A stretch of DNA of 12,691 nucleotides. Origin: Porogramme epimiltina. Lineage: Eukaryota; Basidiomycota; Agaricomycetes; Polyporales; Polyporaceae. A program made the translations under genes and the position numbers. Of this stretch, positions 1 through 8,855 are shown piece by piece. Below the pieces are notes generated by a model. The model was not told the DNA's origin, did no database searches, and saw only the letters and a program-made list of their open reading frames with translations. How positions within the stretch are numbered: position 1 is the first letter of the stretch; each line of letters starts with the position of its first letter. The stretch is from contig FTLJ01001366.1 of assembly GCA_900155495.1 (NCBI GenBank), forward strand, positions 1 to 12,691, written 5' to 3'.

Positions 1-902
1 ACTCGTTCATTCTGTGGGCTACAGCAGACGTCGACCCGTCCAGCTACCCTAACCCAACTAGGGCAGCATCTGCCAGCAGTGAAGTTCCGCTGGAACCAAT
101 CTCGGTGCAGACAGCATCAAAATGCCTATCGGCTGTGCGTGCGTGGCGCATAGCTCAAGGCTGGCTGGCCCCGCTGTCGGACCCCGAACGCGCGCAAATT
201 GACTGGTCCCTACGAGGCGTCGCGCGCCTCCAAGCACAGCGCCGGAAATGCCCTCCACGCCCGCCAATAACAATTCCGATGCTTGTATCGCTCAAGGGGT
301 CCCTGGACCTAAGGAACCCATTCGAAGCGTGCGCATGGGCAGCTGCAACGTGTGCTTTCTGGGGCCTGATGCGTTTCGGCGAAGCGACAGTACGCACACG
401 CACCAGCTTCTCGCCCTCAAAACACCTCACCAGGTCGCATGCCCTGTTCAGCAGAGACCTCAGAGGGAGCGAATACCTTCGCCTCGACCTCCCAGAAGCC
501 AAGACAGTCGGCCCCGGCGAAGTACAGCATGTCTTCCTCGTGCCACAGAAGCTCCTCTGCCCCCTCGAAGCCGTCCGAAACCTAGCAGTCATAGTGCCAG
601 CCAGCCCGCAGGACCCCCTCTTCTCTTGGCGTGACGAGCGAGGAAACATACGCCCCCTCACCCGCGATGCAGGGCTCCGTTTCCTCAACAGACGGCTGGC
701 ACATTTAGGGTTTTGAACAACTTTGGGCCACTCGTTCCACATCGGCGGCGCATCGTTCCTACTCGCACAAGGCGTTTCACCTGAAATTGTACGCCTGATG
801 GGCTGGTGGCGCTCCTTAGCCTACGAGGTCTACATTCGCGCATTCGAGCAAGTAGTTTCCCACCACACGGCCAACATCGCTTTCGCCCGGCCAGGGGCAT
901 AG
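1..902 (+). pseudogene. Tyrosine recombinase (DNA breaking-rejoining enzyme), 5'-truncated by the window edge and disabled
   Basis: The frame is open from base 3 to the TAG at 900-902, apart from one in-frame TGA at 714-716. No ATG lies in this frame before the homologous region, so the true start is outside the window. Tyrosine recombinases cut and rejoin DNA through an R-H-R-Y active site. Visible here are box-I arginine in GLMRFGEATV (CGT 372-374), the box-II histidine in GHSFHIGGAS (CAC 729-731) and the nucleophilic tyrosine in YEVYIRAFEQ (TAC 831-833). The second box-II arginine, expected in HSFR, is histidine (CAC 738-740). Where this family usually has GRWRS, the copy reads GWWRS (tryptophan 804-806). 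The enzyme should therefore be dead even without the TGA. The same kind of recombinase occurs in Crypton DNA elements and in DIRS/Ngaro retroelements of fungi. No reverse transcriptase or other partner is in view, so the element class is open. Confidence 0.82.
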
Positions 903-1342
903 CCTCTCCGACCTGGTTGGGCAGCGCGGCGCAGGCAGCCGCAGGTGAGGGCCTCCGAGGCCAGGCTGGGGGAGGCGGCTCGCCCGGCGCCTGTCGGGCC
1001 CAGCCCAACCTTCTCGTCCTGAGCCCACGCTGCGCGCCGACACGCCATATCTCAGTCCTCCGTGCGAACGACGAGGCTGGACAGGTGGCAGTACCCACAG
1101 TGCACTTCAGTGATTTTGCCACAGCATGGATCTGACAGTATCCAGCGTCTCTGCTTAGATGAGCTCAGTGTGGCCAGTGTGACCAGTGCGTCAGTGGGAG
1201 GGGATTCAGTCGCTGTATTGGTCAGTGGTCCCAGTGCGTCAGTTAGGCCAGTGCGTCAGCTGGCCAGCAGTGCATCATGGCAGCCGGGCTAATTGGATGA
1301 GTGGGGATAGATTTCACAGCGCTACAATACTAGTACGATATA
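903..1342. other. Gene-free spacer between the recombinase relic and the minus-strand gene
   Basis: No reading frame here resembles a protein I recognise. The first 150 bases are GC-rich (roughly 903-1050) and may be the tail of the recombinase-bearing element. Bases 1140-1275 are dense in CAGT and CCAGTG words, described separately as a short repeat cluster. The final 60 bases before the minus-strand stop codon become AT-rich, as expected of a 3' untranslated region read on the minus strand. Confidence 0.6.
1183..1260. repeat. Cluster of three interspersed 13-bp repeats, CCAGTGCGTCAGT
   Basis: Copies lie at 1183-1195, 1231-1243 and 1248-1260; the third ends in C instead of T. The last two are separated by only 4 bases, while 35 bases separate the first two. 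Shorter related words (GGCCAGTGTGA, GGTCAGTGG, GGCCAGCAGTG) surround them between 1172 and 1275. Subterminal repeat clusters of this kind are known in CACTA-like DNA transposons as transposase-binding sites, but simple microsatellite-like slippage explains them equally well. Confidence 0.6.
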
Positions 1343-4170
1343 TCAACTATCGAAGATATCATAGTCTGGCTCGCTGCTGGGGTCCACAGCATTGAATACG
1401 TCATTGTCATCGGATTGAGCAGCAGTCTGCTCTACCTTCTGACCACCAGCAGAGATCCTGACATACGGAACATAAACTTCCGCGATGTCCAGAAGCATGT
1501 CAAATCGCCCGTGGTGCTTCACCAGGCCAGCAACGGGGCCGTTTTGGACAGTTGCAGTGTCTCTCCCAGCAGACGAGACGCCGAACTGGTCCGTCTCTGT
1601 GACAAGCTCGCCAGTGGTATACATCTTGAATGCGCGGCAAATCTGTGCAGAAGGAAGCACCGCGTCAATCGTCTAGTATAAACAACTAGTGAATATGCGT
1701 GTTACTCACTGCGACCACTGCTAAGGAGAGTGCTCCGACAGGGTACCCAACCTCAAGACGGCTGCCCTGAGATGCCTTGATATGGTAAGCAAGAAGATGA
1801 GTGATGTACGACGACTGGAGGGCTCTGCACGCGTTCATGGGGGTCTGTAACTCGCATTAGTCATAATGCTTCAATGGCAGAAATAGCAGAATACGACGAC
1901 TAGGATGCAGCACACAACGCCGCTCCGCATGCATCAACAGATGCATGGCGCCGATTTGCACAACGTGGGGCTAATGCTCGAGTAGTCCCGCACACAACTG
2001 CGCCACGGACCACATCGAGACCTGGCCGGATCGCTTGCACAAGTTCAAGGATGGAAGATGGACGACGCATCTTGCTTCAGGAGGTGGTGGTGAGGGTCTG
2101 AGACTTACCTTGATGTACGGGTCCCCATAAATTGCCTTTGCACCCTTCGCCAGAGCGTCGTCTGCAAGCTGCTTGACCTCATGCTTGCCAAGTTTGTCTT
2201 CCTCTATCTCCTCGTCGATTATGCCACATGCGGATGGATAAGATCTAGAAGAATCGACGCCATTCATAAACCTGTTGACAGACCTGTAAACATCACATGT
2301 GAGCAATATGAAAGAGGGGGAAGCATTAGATACACAAAGGTGTAGGTCTTTTCACTGGGAAATTTGATATGACCGAATTCGCGTCCGGGGAAGACTTCCC
2401 CGAGTACTTGCCGGAGAAGCTTTGTGAAGGCCCCATTCTTGCCGTCGAGATCCCATGGGTTATCCTGCGCACCGTAGTACTGAATGATCGATGGCACGAT
2501 GGTGCTTTGGACGGCACCACGTAGCCATTCAGGCACACTGTTGAGACCACGCATCCGACTGGGGGACACGACCTTCCGTGGAGCACGCTTCTTCTTAGCT
2601 CAATCGGGTTGTTCGGCCACCCCTGCTTTGTCTCCGTTAATAGTGACATCCGAGTCAGAGGCAACGCCAACAAGCTGACGATAAGTTAGTATTTTGCCAA
2701 AGAGGTGAGAATAGCACTTACGCCGTTGTGCGGAATGCTACCCTTTTCTTTCCGGAGGACCGTGACATCCCGAGAAACGTAAACATCTTCGTCGCGGAGG
2801 CCATCGACCTCCTCATCGGAGCGGGGTACATAGTGGGCTCGCGTCTTCTTTACACTCGGGGTAGTGCTAGGGATAGACGGTGAATGGTGACGGAACATGA
2901 GATTGGGCAAAGGGGAGCTGTCCCTGCCACTGCGTCCTACCATGCTGCTGTTGATCACCTTGGTGGACCGTGGCGGATTCCCGCCTACTTACAAACCAGT
3001 CAGGGCAATGGACGGACAGATCAACGAGTGTATACATACGACGGAAATGATGACATTTGATTGGCATGATACTCTGGGGTGAACGCATCCTCGGACGGCG
3101 AGGTCTTCTTCCTCTTGTGCGCATTAGTTGACTTCGAAGTCGAGTTCCTGAGGTATGCGTTGGCAGTGGACATGGATGCGCATCATCAGGAGTCACGGGC
3201 GTGTGGGAGATCCGGATCATACACACCCAGTATTGTCGTTGACACGCCGCTTCTTGCTTGGGGCACCGGCATCTTGCTGGATGCGATGCAATGGCATCGC
3301 ACACTTCAGACACACGTCTGTGCTTCTTTCCGGTAGCCGTCAAAGCCTAGCACAATCATAAGCCCGTTGTATGCTCTCGATAACGGATGGATATAAGGAA
3401 CTCACCGCTTGAGTCGAATGCCGTGGCGGGCGAGTGGGCTCGGCAAGCTGATGGCCCTTCTGGACAGATGCCACTGGACAGGAGTGGCACCCTGCGCTTT
3501 CTTGCTCGGCTCAGTATCGTCTGACGACGATGAGCTGGTGCCCTCTTCATCAACATACTCGTCTCCCTCACCCTTGTCCTCCCTGTCACTGCCCTCTTCC
3601 CCACCACTGCTCATCCCTCCTGACCCCTCCTGATCCTCCTTGCTCGACTCGGAGAGCGTGTTACACTCACCAATCGAAGGTGCTTTACGAGGGTGGAGAC
3701 GTTGATGGTGAGTGAAGCCATCTTTTCGGGGTTCTGAGGACGACGTCGACCTGGTGGGATTGTCTTCATGAGCGCCATTGGCTTCCTTTGCCTTCGCACT
3801 CTCCTTCTTCTTCGCCGCTTTTGCCTCCTTCTGTTCTTTCTTCTCCTTAGCCTTTGCGCTGATCTCCTCTTGATTACGTTTTGCTAGGCCATATCGTGCT
3901 GCAGGGCGACTGTCCTTATTGGTCTTGCGCGTGCCGTAATTATGTGGCTTCTGCACTTGCTCGTTTTTGGCAGACAAGTTGGCAGCCTGGGGGCCGTATT
4001 CCGGTGAGTTATTCTTCGTAATAATGATACAAAGGTATTCTGACCTTGTCGCCATGATTTTGGTGCAGGTTTGTAGGCACACTGCTGTCGGGTGTGGCCT
4101 CCGAGTCGCACTCTTCAGCGACCTTGAACAGGTTTGTTTTGGCCCTGCCAGCCCGTGTTGACGGCGGCAT
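1343..4170 (-). pseudogene. Spliced gene of an uncharacterised basidiomycete family (nuclear, possibly transposon-associated), probably disabled
   Basis: I recognise the family only as repeated basidiomycete hypothetical proteins; the C-terminal half recalls DUF6532, unverified. Start ATG 4170-4168 gives MPPSTRAGRAK. Exons that fit: 4170-4045; 3986-3406; 3325-3227; 3147-3040; about 2947-2722; 2674-2336 (or 2334); 2283-2109; 1844-1710; 1642-1343. Introns include one of 47 nt at 2675-2721 with a perfect TACTAAC. The N-terminal half is low-complexity, first Lys/Ala-rich, then Ser/Asp/Glu-rich, with an SKKRRV nuclear-localisation-like motif in the third exon. The C-terminal half has PEWLRGAVQSTIVPSIIQYY, LLAYHIKASQGSRLEVGYP and ICRAFKMYTTGELV, and looks globular. 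Lesions: an in-frame TGA at 2602-2600 before AKKKRAPRK; the frame joining 3040 to the next exon fits only a non-canonical 92-nt intron; and the splice that keeps QQVYEWRRFF meets TAG at once. The 264 nt between 2109 and 1844 may hide another small exon. Exon order is well supported, exact borders less so. Confidence 0.66.
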
Positions 4171-4412
4171 GACACGGTCCAAGACGAGATAAGCAGTGAA
4201 GTGAAGTCACCAGCAAGAGAAATGAGAATATGGTGGGCAAGTAAGACCGAAAATCTCGACGCGCACTGACGGGTTTGTTTGCTATTGTATGCGCGCTCAC
4301 TGGACGGCGCACAGGCATTGCGCAACTTTGCAAGACTTGAAGTCTATACTACTTACACTGTTGTTGACACCTATCCGTATATTCTTTGGCTCATTCTCAC
4401 CTTCACTAGCCT
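4171..4412. promoter_or_regulatory. Divergent intergenic region between the minus-strand gene and the Plavaka-like transposase
   Basis: The two start codons point away from each other and are 242 bp apart, so both genes must draw their 5' untranslated regions and promoters from this stretch. CTATAC around 4344 is the nearest TATA-like word to the plus-strand start, but it is a weak match and I do not call a core promoter. The only long reading frames here are upstream extensions of the two genes. A shared bidirectional promoter is an inference from the geometry. Confidence 0.45.
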
Positions 4413-7400
4413 ATGGTTCGGTCTTGCACCCTTTGTAACAACCGAGAGTTTCCAACTGCTCGTGCATTCGCAACACACCGCAATCACTACCACCGCCGTC
4501 CTAAGCCTCCGCCACCTCAGTCCGCCTTCCGATACCACCCTCATCTGACTGGTATGCTTTGGTTGCTATTTATACCGCTACATTTCCGCTAATCTCTTGA
4601 CACTTCACAGCACGCCCATGTAATGCTCAAGGAGTCCCTCTACCTCTCCACACGCCTCCCCCAGCACGCGACAATACCCAGTCATGGCATCCTTTTCACG
4701 ATAGACATACATTCGAATCTGCTCAACTTCTCTATGGCAAGATAGAGGCATCAAACGACGACATTGATGCACTCCTCAAAGTCCTCCGTGCACGAGACAT
4801 TGCACTCGGTCATCCCGATGATCCTCCCATTTACGAGAACGCTAAGCACATGCGAGACACCATTGACCGGGTCCCTTACGGAGGTGCTCCATGGCACAGT
4901 GTGGCCTTTCAGTACACTGGGGCCATCGACAATACATCACCGAAGTGGAAACGAAACAAGTACATCTTCCACTATGAAGATGCTCTCCAGTTCGCCGAAG
5001 TTATGCTCGCAAGCCCCAACTTTGACGGCAAGTTTGACTATGTTCCTTTTGAGGAGTACGTGCCACCGAGTACCGGTCAAGGGAGGGTTCGTTGTTTCTG
5101 CAATCAGTTCTTGGGACAATGGGCATACAAGAAAGCGGTGAGTGTCCCCTCCCTTTATTAGCAAACTGCAAGCTCATTACGGTGATTCAAGACTGAGATT
5201 GCTACCGACGAGGACACTCATGGTGCAATGCTGGTCACCTTAACTCTCGGGGCTGACAAGACGACAGTATCTGTAGCAACAAGCAACCAAGAGTTCCACC
5301 CACTGTATGGCAGCATCGGAAACATTCATAACGACATGCGCCGTGTGCATCGAGAAGGCGTGGTTCCTATCGCATTCTTACCGATTCCGAAGGGTATGTC
5401 ATTCTCACTGCTATGTGTTAGTACTCAGGAATCTCATTTGCTGCTTGCCATCTTCACGCAGCCGAGCGAGGTCCAGAAGATGACGACGAGTTCCGAATCT
5501 TCACGAAGCAGCTGTATCATAGCTGTATCGCTCATCTTTTATCTTCTCTCCGGCCTGCACTGATGTCTACGCCCCGTGTAGTTTGATGCCCTGATAGCCA
5601 TTTTCGACGTGCAATCTTCCAGCTTGGACCGTTCATTGCAGACTACCCCGAACAAGTTTACTTAGCCGGTGTCGTTCAAGGCTGGTGTCCAAAGTACGTC
5701 TCTGTGTTCGTTTTATAGATGAATTTGAGCTCATGCTCTTGCAGATGCCTGGCGCCACCAGAAGAATTGGGGAATGCTGGCAATCCACGATTCCGTGAAC
5801 TTACTCAGGAGATCAAGCAAACCTATGATGCAGCAACTCAATGGGACGTTTTTGGTGTGATTGATGAAGTCACGGTGCGTCATTTATACTACAAGTTTGT
5901 GTACACATGCCCTTACCTCCTTACCTTTGTTCTAGCCATTCACCGACTACTTCCCCCGTGCTGACATCCACGAGCTGCTCACTCCTGATCTGCTCCATCA
6001 GCTCATCAAGGGGACCTTTAAGGATTACCTCGTCTTGTGGATAGAGGAATACATTCATCTGACGTCGGCGTCCGAAGCCAAAGCAAAGCGGATACTGGAT
6101 GATATTGATCGCAGGTACGTGCTAAGTATCCGTCTTGTGTACGACCACTCTATCTGACCTTCCGTATCCAGAATTGCCGCGGTTCCTGCATTTCCTGGCC
6201 TGTGGCGCTTTCCAAACGGCCTCAACTTCAACCAATGGACGGGCAATGATTCAAAAGCACTTATGGAGGTAAGTAGGCCTTGCGGTGTTTGAGAGTGTGG
6301 CCGATGGGAATTTGGAGCTCACATCCCCTCACAGGTTTTCTTGCCAGCTCTAGTCGGATATGTACCAGAAGAAATGATCCAGTGCGTCCGAGTCCTCCTG
6401 GACTTCTGTTACTTGGCACGTCACTCCGCACACACCTCCGAAGATCTTCAAACCGTGACACAAACACTCTCACAGCTCCATCAGCTGCGTACAATCTTCG
6501 AGGACACCGGTGTTCGTCCAGATGATTTCTCCCTTCCCCTGCAACACTCTCTGGTGCACTATGCCGTACGCTCAATCCAGCTCCTTGGCTCACCTGGTGG
6601 GCCATGCTCGTCTATAGCTGATTCATCCAAGCACATTGTAGCAGTCAAAAAGCGGTGGCATCGCTCCAGCCGGAAGCAGCCTCTCGGCCACATCATCCGT
6701 ACTGACAGTCGACTGGCAAACTCACTACAGTACGTGTTGAGTAGTACGCACGCCGGCAAATGCTGAAGAACGATGTCCACACAAACGCTCTGATTGAAGC
6801 CGAACTCGATGATGGCATAGATCATGAGCTTCGTGCAGATGAGCGGTTTCGCCACAAGGCCGAGGCGGCTGCGGAAGCTGGCCCAGGATCCCCATGGGCC
6901 ATCTTCTGTAACGATGCCATCTAGAGCTAGTGAGTATATTTCCTCCTCTTCCGTTTTTGAAACATTTATGATCTCACCAAACTTTGTATGGTCTCGGCGG
7001 TTTCTTGTAGTTCACATTCGCCCTCTTGCTCGTGTAATGGAGGAACGAAACATCCCTTCCCTCCACGAGCATCCGTGCCGATTCCTGCACGACCAACTGA
7101 ATGAAGACCTTGAGGTGGGCGCAGACATGCCTCTCCGATGAAGACTGCCCCGAACTTCCTCTCAACACTCGGGTTGCGGTATTCCACATTGCCATCACCA
7201 CATTTTATGCCCCAAGCGAGCAGGCTGGTCCTGGTGGGATGCATTGCGAGCTTATCCGCTGCAGTCCTAGGTGGTACGGAGATCGGGCGAGGTACGACAC
7301 TATACTTGTGAGGACAGATGATGAATCATGAAGCCCCAGGTATGCTCGGCATGACTGTTGGGCAAGTTAAAATGTTCTTTTCGTTGGTTTTTGAGAAATT

Positions 7401-7687
7401 TTGACTATGCTCAGTACAGATGTGCTTTTGTAGAGTGGTTCGAGCTCGTTGGTGATGAACCAGACCATGCTACTGGTATATGGGTTGTTAAACCTGAAAT
7501 GTTGGGTGGACATCGTGTCGTTGGAGTAGTTCACGTTGATTCAATTGTTCGTGCATGTCACCTCATTGGATGCTATGGCAGGACCCATATTCCCACTGAT
7601 TTTCACTATGCCGATACCTTACATGCCTTCCTTAGATACTACGTTAACTCACTCGCAGATTATCACGCTCACGAGACCATAATATAG
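4413..7687 (+). pseudogene. Plavaka-type DNA transposase, nearly full length, broken by one TGA and several frameshifts
   Basis: Plavaka transposases move cut-and-paste DNA elements and have an RNase H-like catalytic fold. The ATG at 4413 opens with MVRSCTLCNNREFPTARAFA and a His cluster, a C2H2-like finger. Exons: 4413-4551, 4611-5137, 5192-5393, 5462-5693, 5745-5874, 5936-6114, 6172-6268, 6335-about 6750. The introns between them are 51-68 nt and keep phase throughout. Family landmarks in order are SWHPFHDRHTFESAQLLYGK, GADKTTVSVATSNQEFHPLY (probably holding one acidic catalytic residue), IAFLPIPK, GPFIADYPEQVYLAGVVQGW, ADIHELLTPDLLHQLIKGTF, VPAFPGLWRFPNGLNFNQW, FSLPLQHSLVHYAVRSIQLL, ITTFYAPSEQAGPGGMH and the C-terminal FHYADTLHAFLRYYVNSLAD. 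Exon 4 has TGA at 5584-5586 where relatives have arginine before CPDSHFRRA. After 6750 the frame changes near 6740-6760, 7131, 7326 and 7400; an 81-nt intron at 6930-7010 also fits. No functional protein is expected. Confidence 0.88.
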
Positions 7688-8110
7688 ACGTTCAATTCTT
7701 TGCAGTGCCCGGCGGCGCCTCGCTGCAGTATTAGAAGCGGGTGCTATGTGTCCCGCTTAACGAACTAAGCAATTAAACCGTACGGGATACGTTGCATGAA
7801 GTATATACATCACCTTCCATGAGCTTTCTGGTATTGCACAACACGTAGCAGCCAGGTACGATCCGAGCAAACCTCTCCCTCGTCCCAGGTGAACGGGCGT
7901 CTACAGACTGCGTCTCCTTCCATGCCCGCAGCACCGCCGTTTGTGGCTGCTTCCTTTCCTCTCCCCCTACACTCTGTTGCTGCCGTCAACGCAAACACCG
8001 TGCCAACAAACTCTTGCCTCACCATCAGCGACCTTCTTGCTGCTCGCACTAGCTCCTCTAACGCGGTGCTCGGGGGCCATGGTCAATGCCAATCGCGACT
8101 CAGTGCTCCG
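7688..8110. other. Gene-free stretch downstream of the transposase
   Basis: This stretch contains no convincing gene. A plus-strand frame runs through 7889-8110 into the ubiquitin relic, but it opens with GTG, is Ala/Ser/Pro-rich and matches nothing I know. If the transposase belongs to an element with terminal inverted repeats, the right end should lie here. I could not find a counterpart of these bases near the left side (900-1342). Confidence 0.5.
7735..7758. repeat. Perfect 7-bp inverted repeat, AAGCGGG/CCCGCTT
   Basis: The arms are 7735-7741 and 7752-7758 around a 10-base loop. It begins 47 bases after the transposase stop codon and is followed by AT-rich sequence without a T-run. It could be a 3'-end RNA hairpin, part of a subterminal repeat of the element, or chance. 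Fungal protein-coding genes do not use bacterial-type hairpin terminators, so that role is not proposed. Confidence 0.5.
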
Positions 8111-8200
8111 AAGGAGTCTACCCTCCACTTCGTGCCCCATCTTCGCAGCGGAATGCAGATCTTCGTCAAGACATTCACGGGCAAGACAATCACACTCGAG
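8111..8200 (+). pseudogene. Polyubiquitin fragment spanning a unit-unit junction
   Basis: One frame encodes [14 protein letters not shown] (8111-8152) directly followed by [16 protein letters not shown] (8153-8200). These match the last 14 residues of one ubiquitin unit (consensus KESTLHLVLRLRGG) and the first 16 of the next ([16 protein letters not shown]), so the relic comes from a head-to-tail polyubiquitin gene. Ubiquitin tags proteins through its C-terminal Gly-Gly after cleavage at unit junctions. Here that end reads LRSG instead of LRGG, and the LR context is altered too, so neither cleavage nor conjugation is expected. Similarity stops abruptly after residue 16. The downstream frame SGDSRSRSK faintly recalls SSDTIDNVK, but that is too weak to count. 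The fragment is far shorter than one 76-residue unit. It could be a captured or retroposed piece, or the last readable part of a decayed gene. Confidence 0.8.
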
Positions 8201-8855
8201 GGAGTCTCTACACAGAGGTCCGGGGATAGTAGGAGCCGATCGAAGCCTCCTTCCTCCGGGACATGGTTCTGTAGGTGTGCACACCCTTCCCTCATCTACC
8301 AGTGGTGAGCTCCCCTAGAGGTGTGCTTACCCCATTGTAGATCTTTCCTCCCACACTTCGTCTCTACACAATTCCCCCTCTTTTCCCCCTCCCCTCCCAA
8401 TTCGGTGTTGGAGTGCTGCGGCTCTGATCATGACCTCCGTCACACCGGCCCCCACCATAGCCTGAGGGCTCAGACGGAGTCGGTTCACCAATGGTATTAC
8501 TGCGGCCTCGCATGGAGGACGAAACGAAGGCGGCCCAGTCGCGAGTCACGACGGAGGCCGTTGTGGCAGCACCTGAGGAGGCCGGGCAGAGAGACGAATG
8601 TGAGGACGAAGGAGTCTGGAGGCCCACCTGCGCAGACATGATCGCGGGAGCGACCAGACTACATCGGAGACGAGGGTCGGTCGCTGGAACAACACATAGA
8701 CTATAGTGAGGACACCAACAACAACAACGACGGCGCGCTCCCTGATATTTCTTCTTCTGTAAGTCTTGTTCTCGTTTTGTGGCATGTGTGTAGGATCGAT
8801 CAAGACCACATCGCACACAGTGTGTCCCTATACTTCTTGATGCTCACCATAGCTA
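8201..8855. other. Mostly unassigned stretch between the ubiquitin relic and the metacaspase-like exons
   Basis: Bases 8342-8400 are a pyrimidine-rich tract. A CAA run lies near 8716-8727. A short plus-strand frame at about 8653-8758 (IGDEGRSLEQHIDYSED...) could be a remnant of the N-terminal caspase-fold exon, where relatives have a YGYxEDxI-like motif. However, its putative 35-nt intron at 8759-8793 is unusually short, so I do not call it a gene. On the minus strand, 8364-8816 has an open frame rich in Ser, Gly and Arg with no family resemblance. Confidence 0.4.

Noticed and set aside
1929..1946. ATGCAT repeated around CAACAG as a possible regulatory site
   Set aside because: Each half is a 6-bp palindrome that arises often by chance, and it lies inside a probable intron region.
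3347..3405. Canonical 59-nt intron in the minus-strand gene ending at TGCTAG
   Set aside because: It brings a TGA into frame immediately. Extending the intron to the AAG acceptor at 3326 (80 nt, TTTGAC branch-like site) keeps the frame leading to SKKRRV, so I did not count this as a further nonsense lesion.
3402..4325. Single continuous minus-strand protein of 307 residues
   Set aside because: The part upstream of 4170 and the stretch 3987-4044 are better explained as untranslated region and a 58-nt intron. The ATG at 4170 gives MPPSTRA, which fits the family start.
4279..4548. Separate small hydrophobic plus-strand protein
   Set aside because: It opens with TTG and overlaps, in another frame, the CxxC-bearing first exon of the transposase, which splices in phase to the next exon.
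7688..8110. Terminal inverted repeat or target-site duplication of the transposon
   Set aside because: No convincing match to the left flank (903-1342) was found by eye; a computed self-alignment would be needed.
8364..8816. Minus-strand gene of about 150 codons
   Set aside because: Ser/Gly/Arg-rich composition with no recognised motif or splice support; probably an open shadow in GC-rich DNA.
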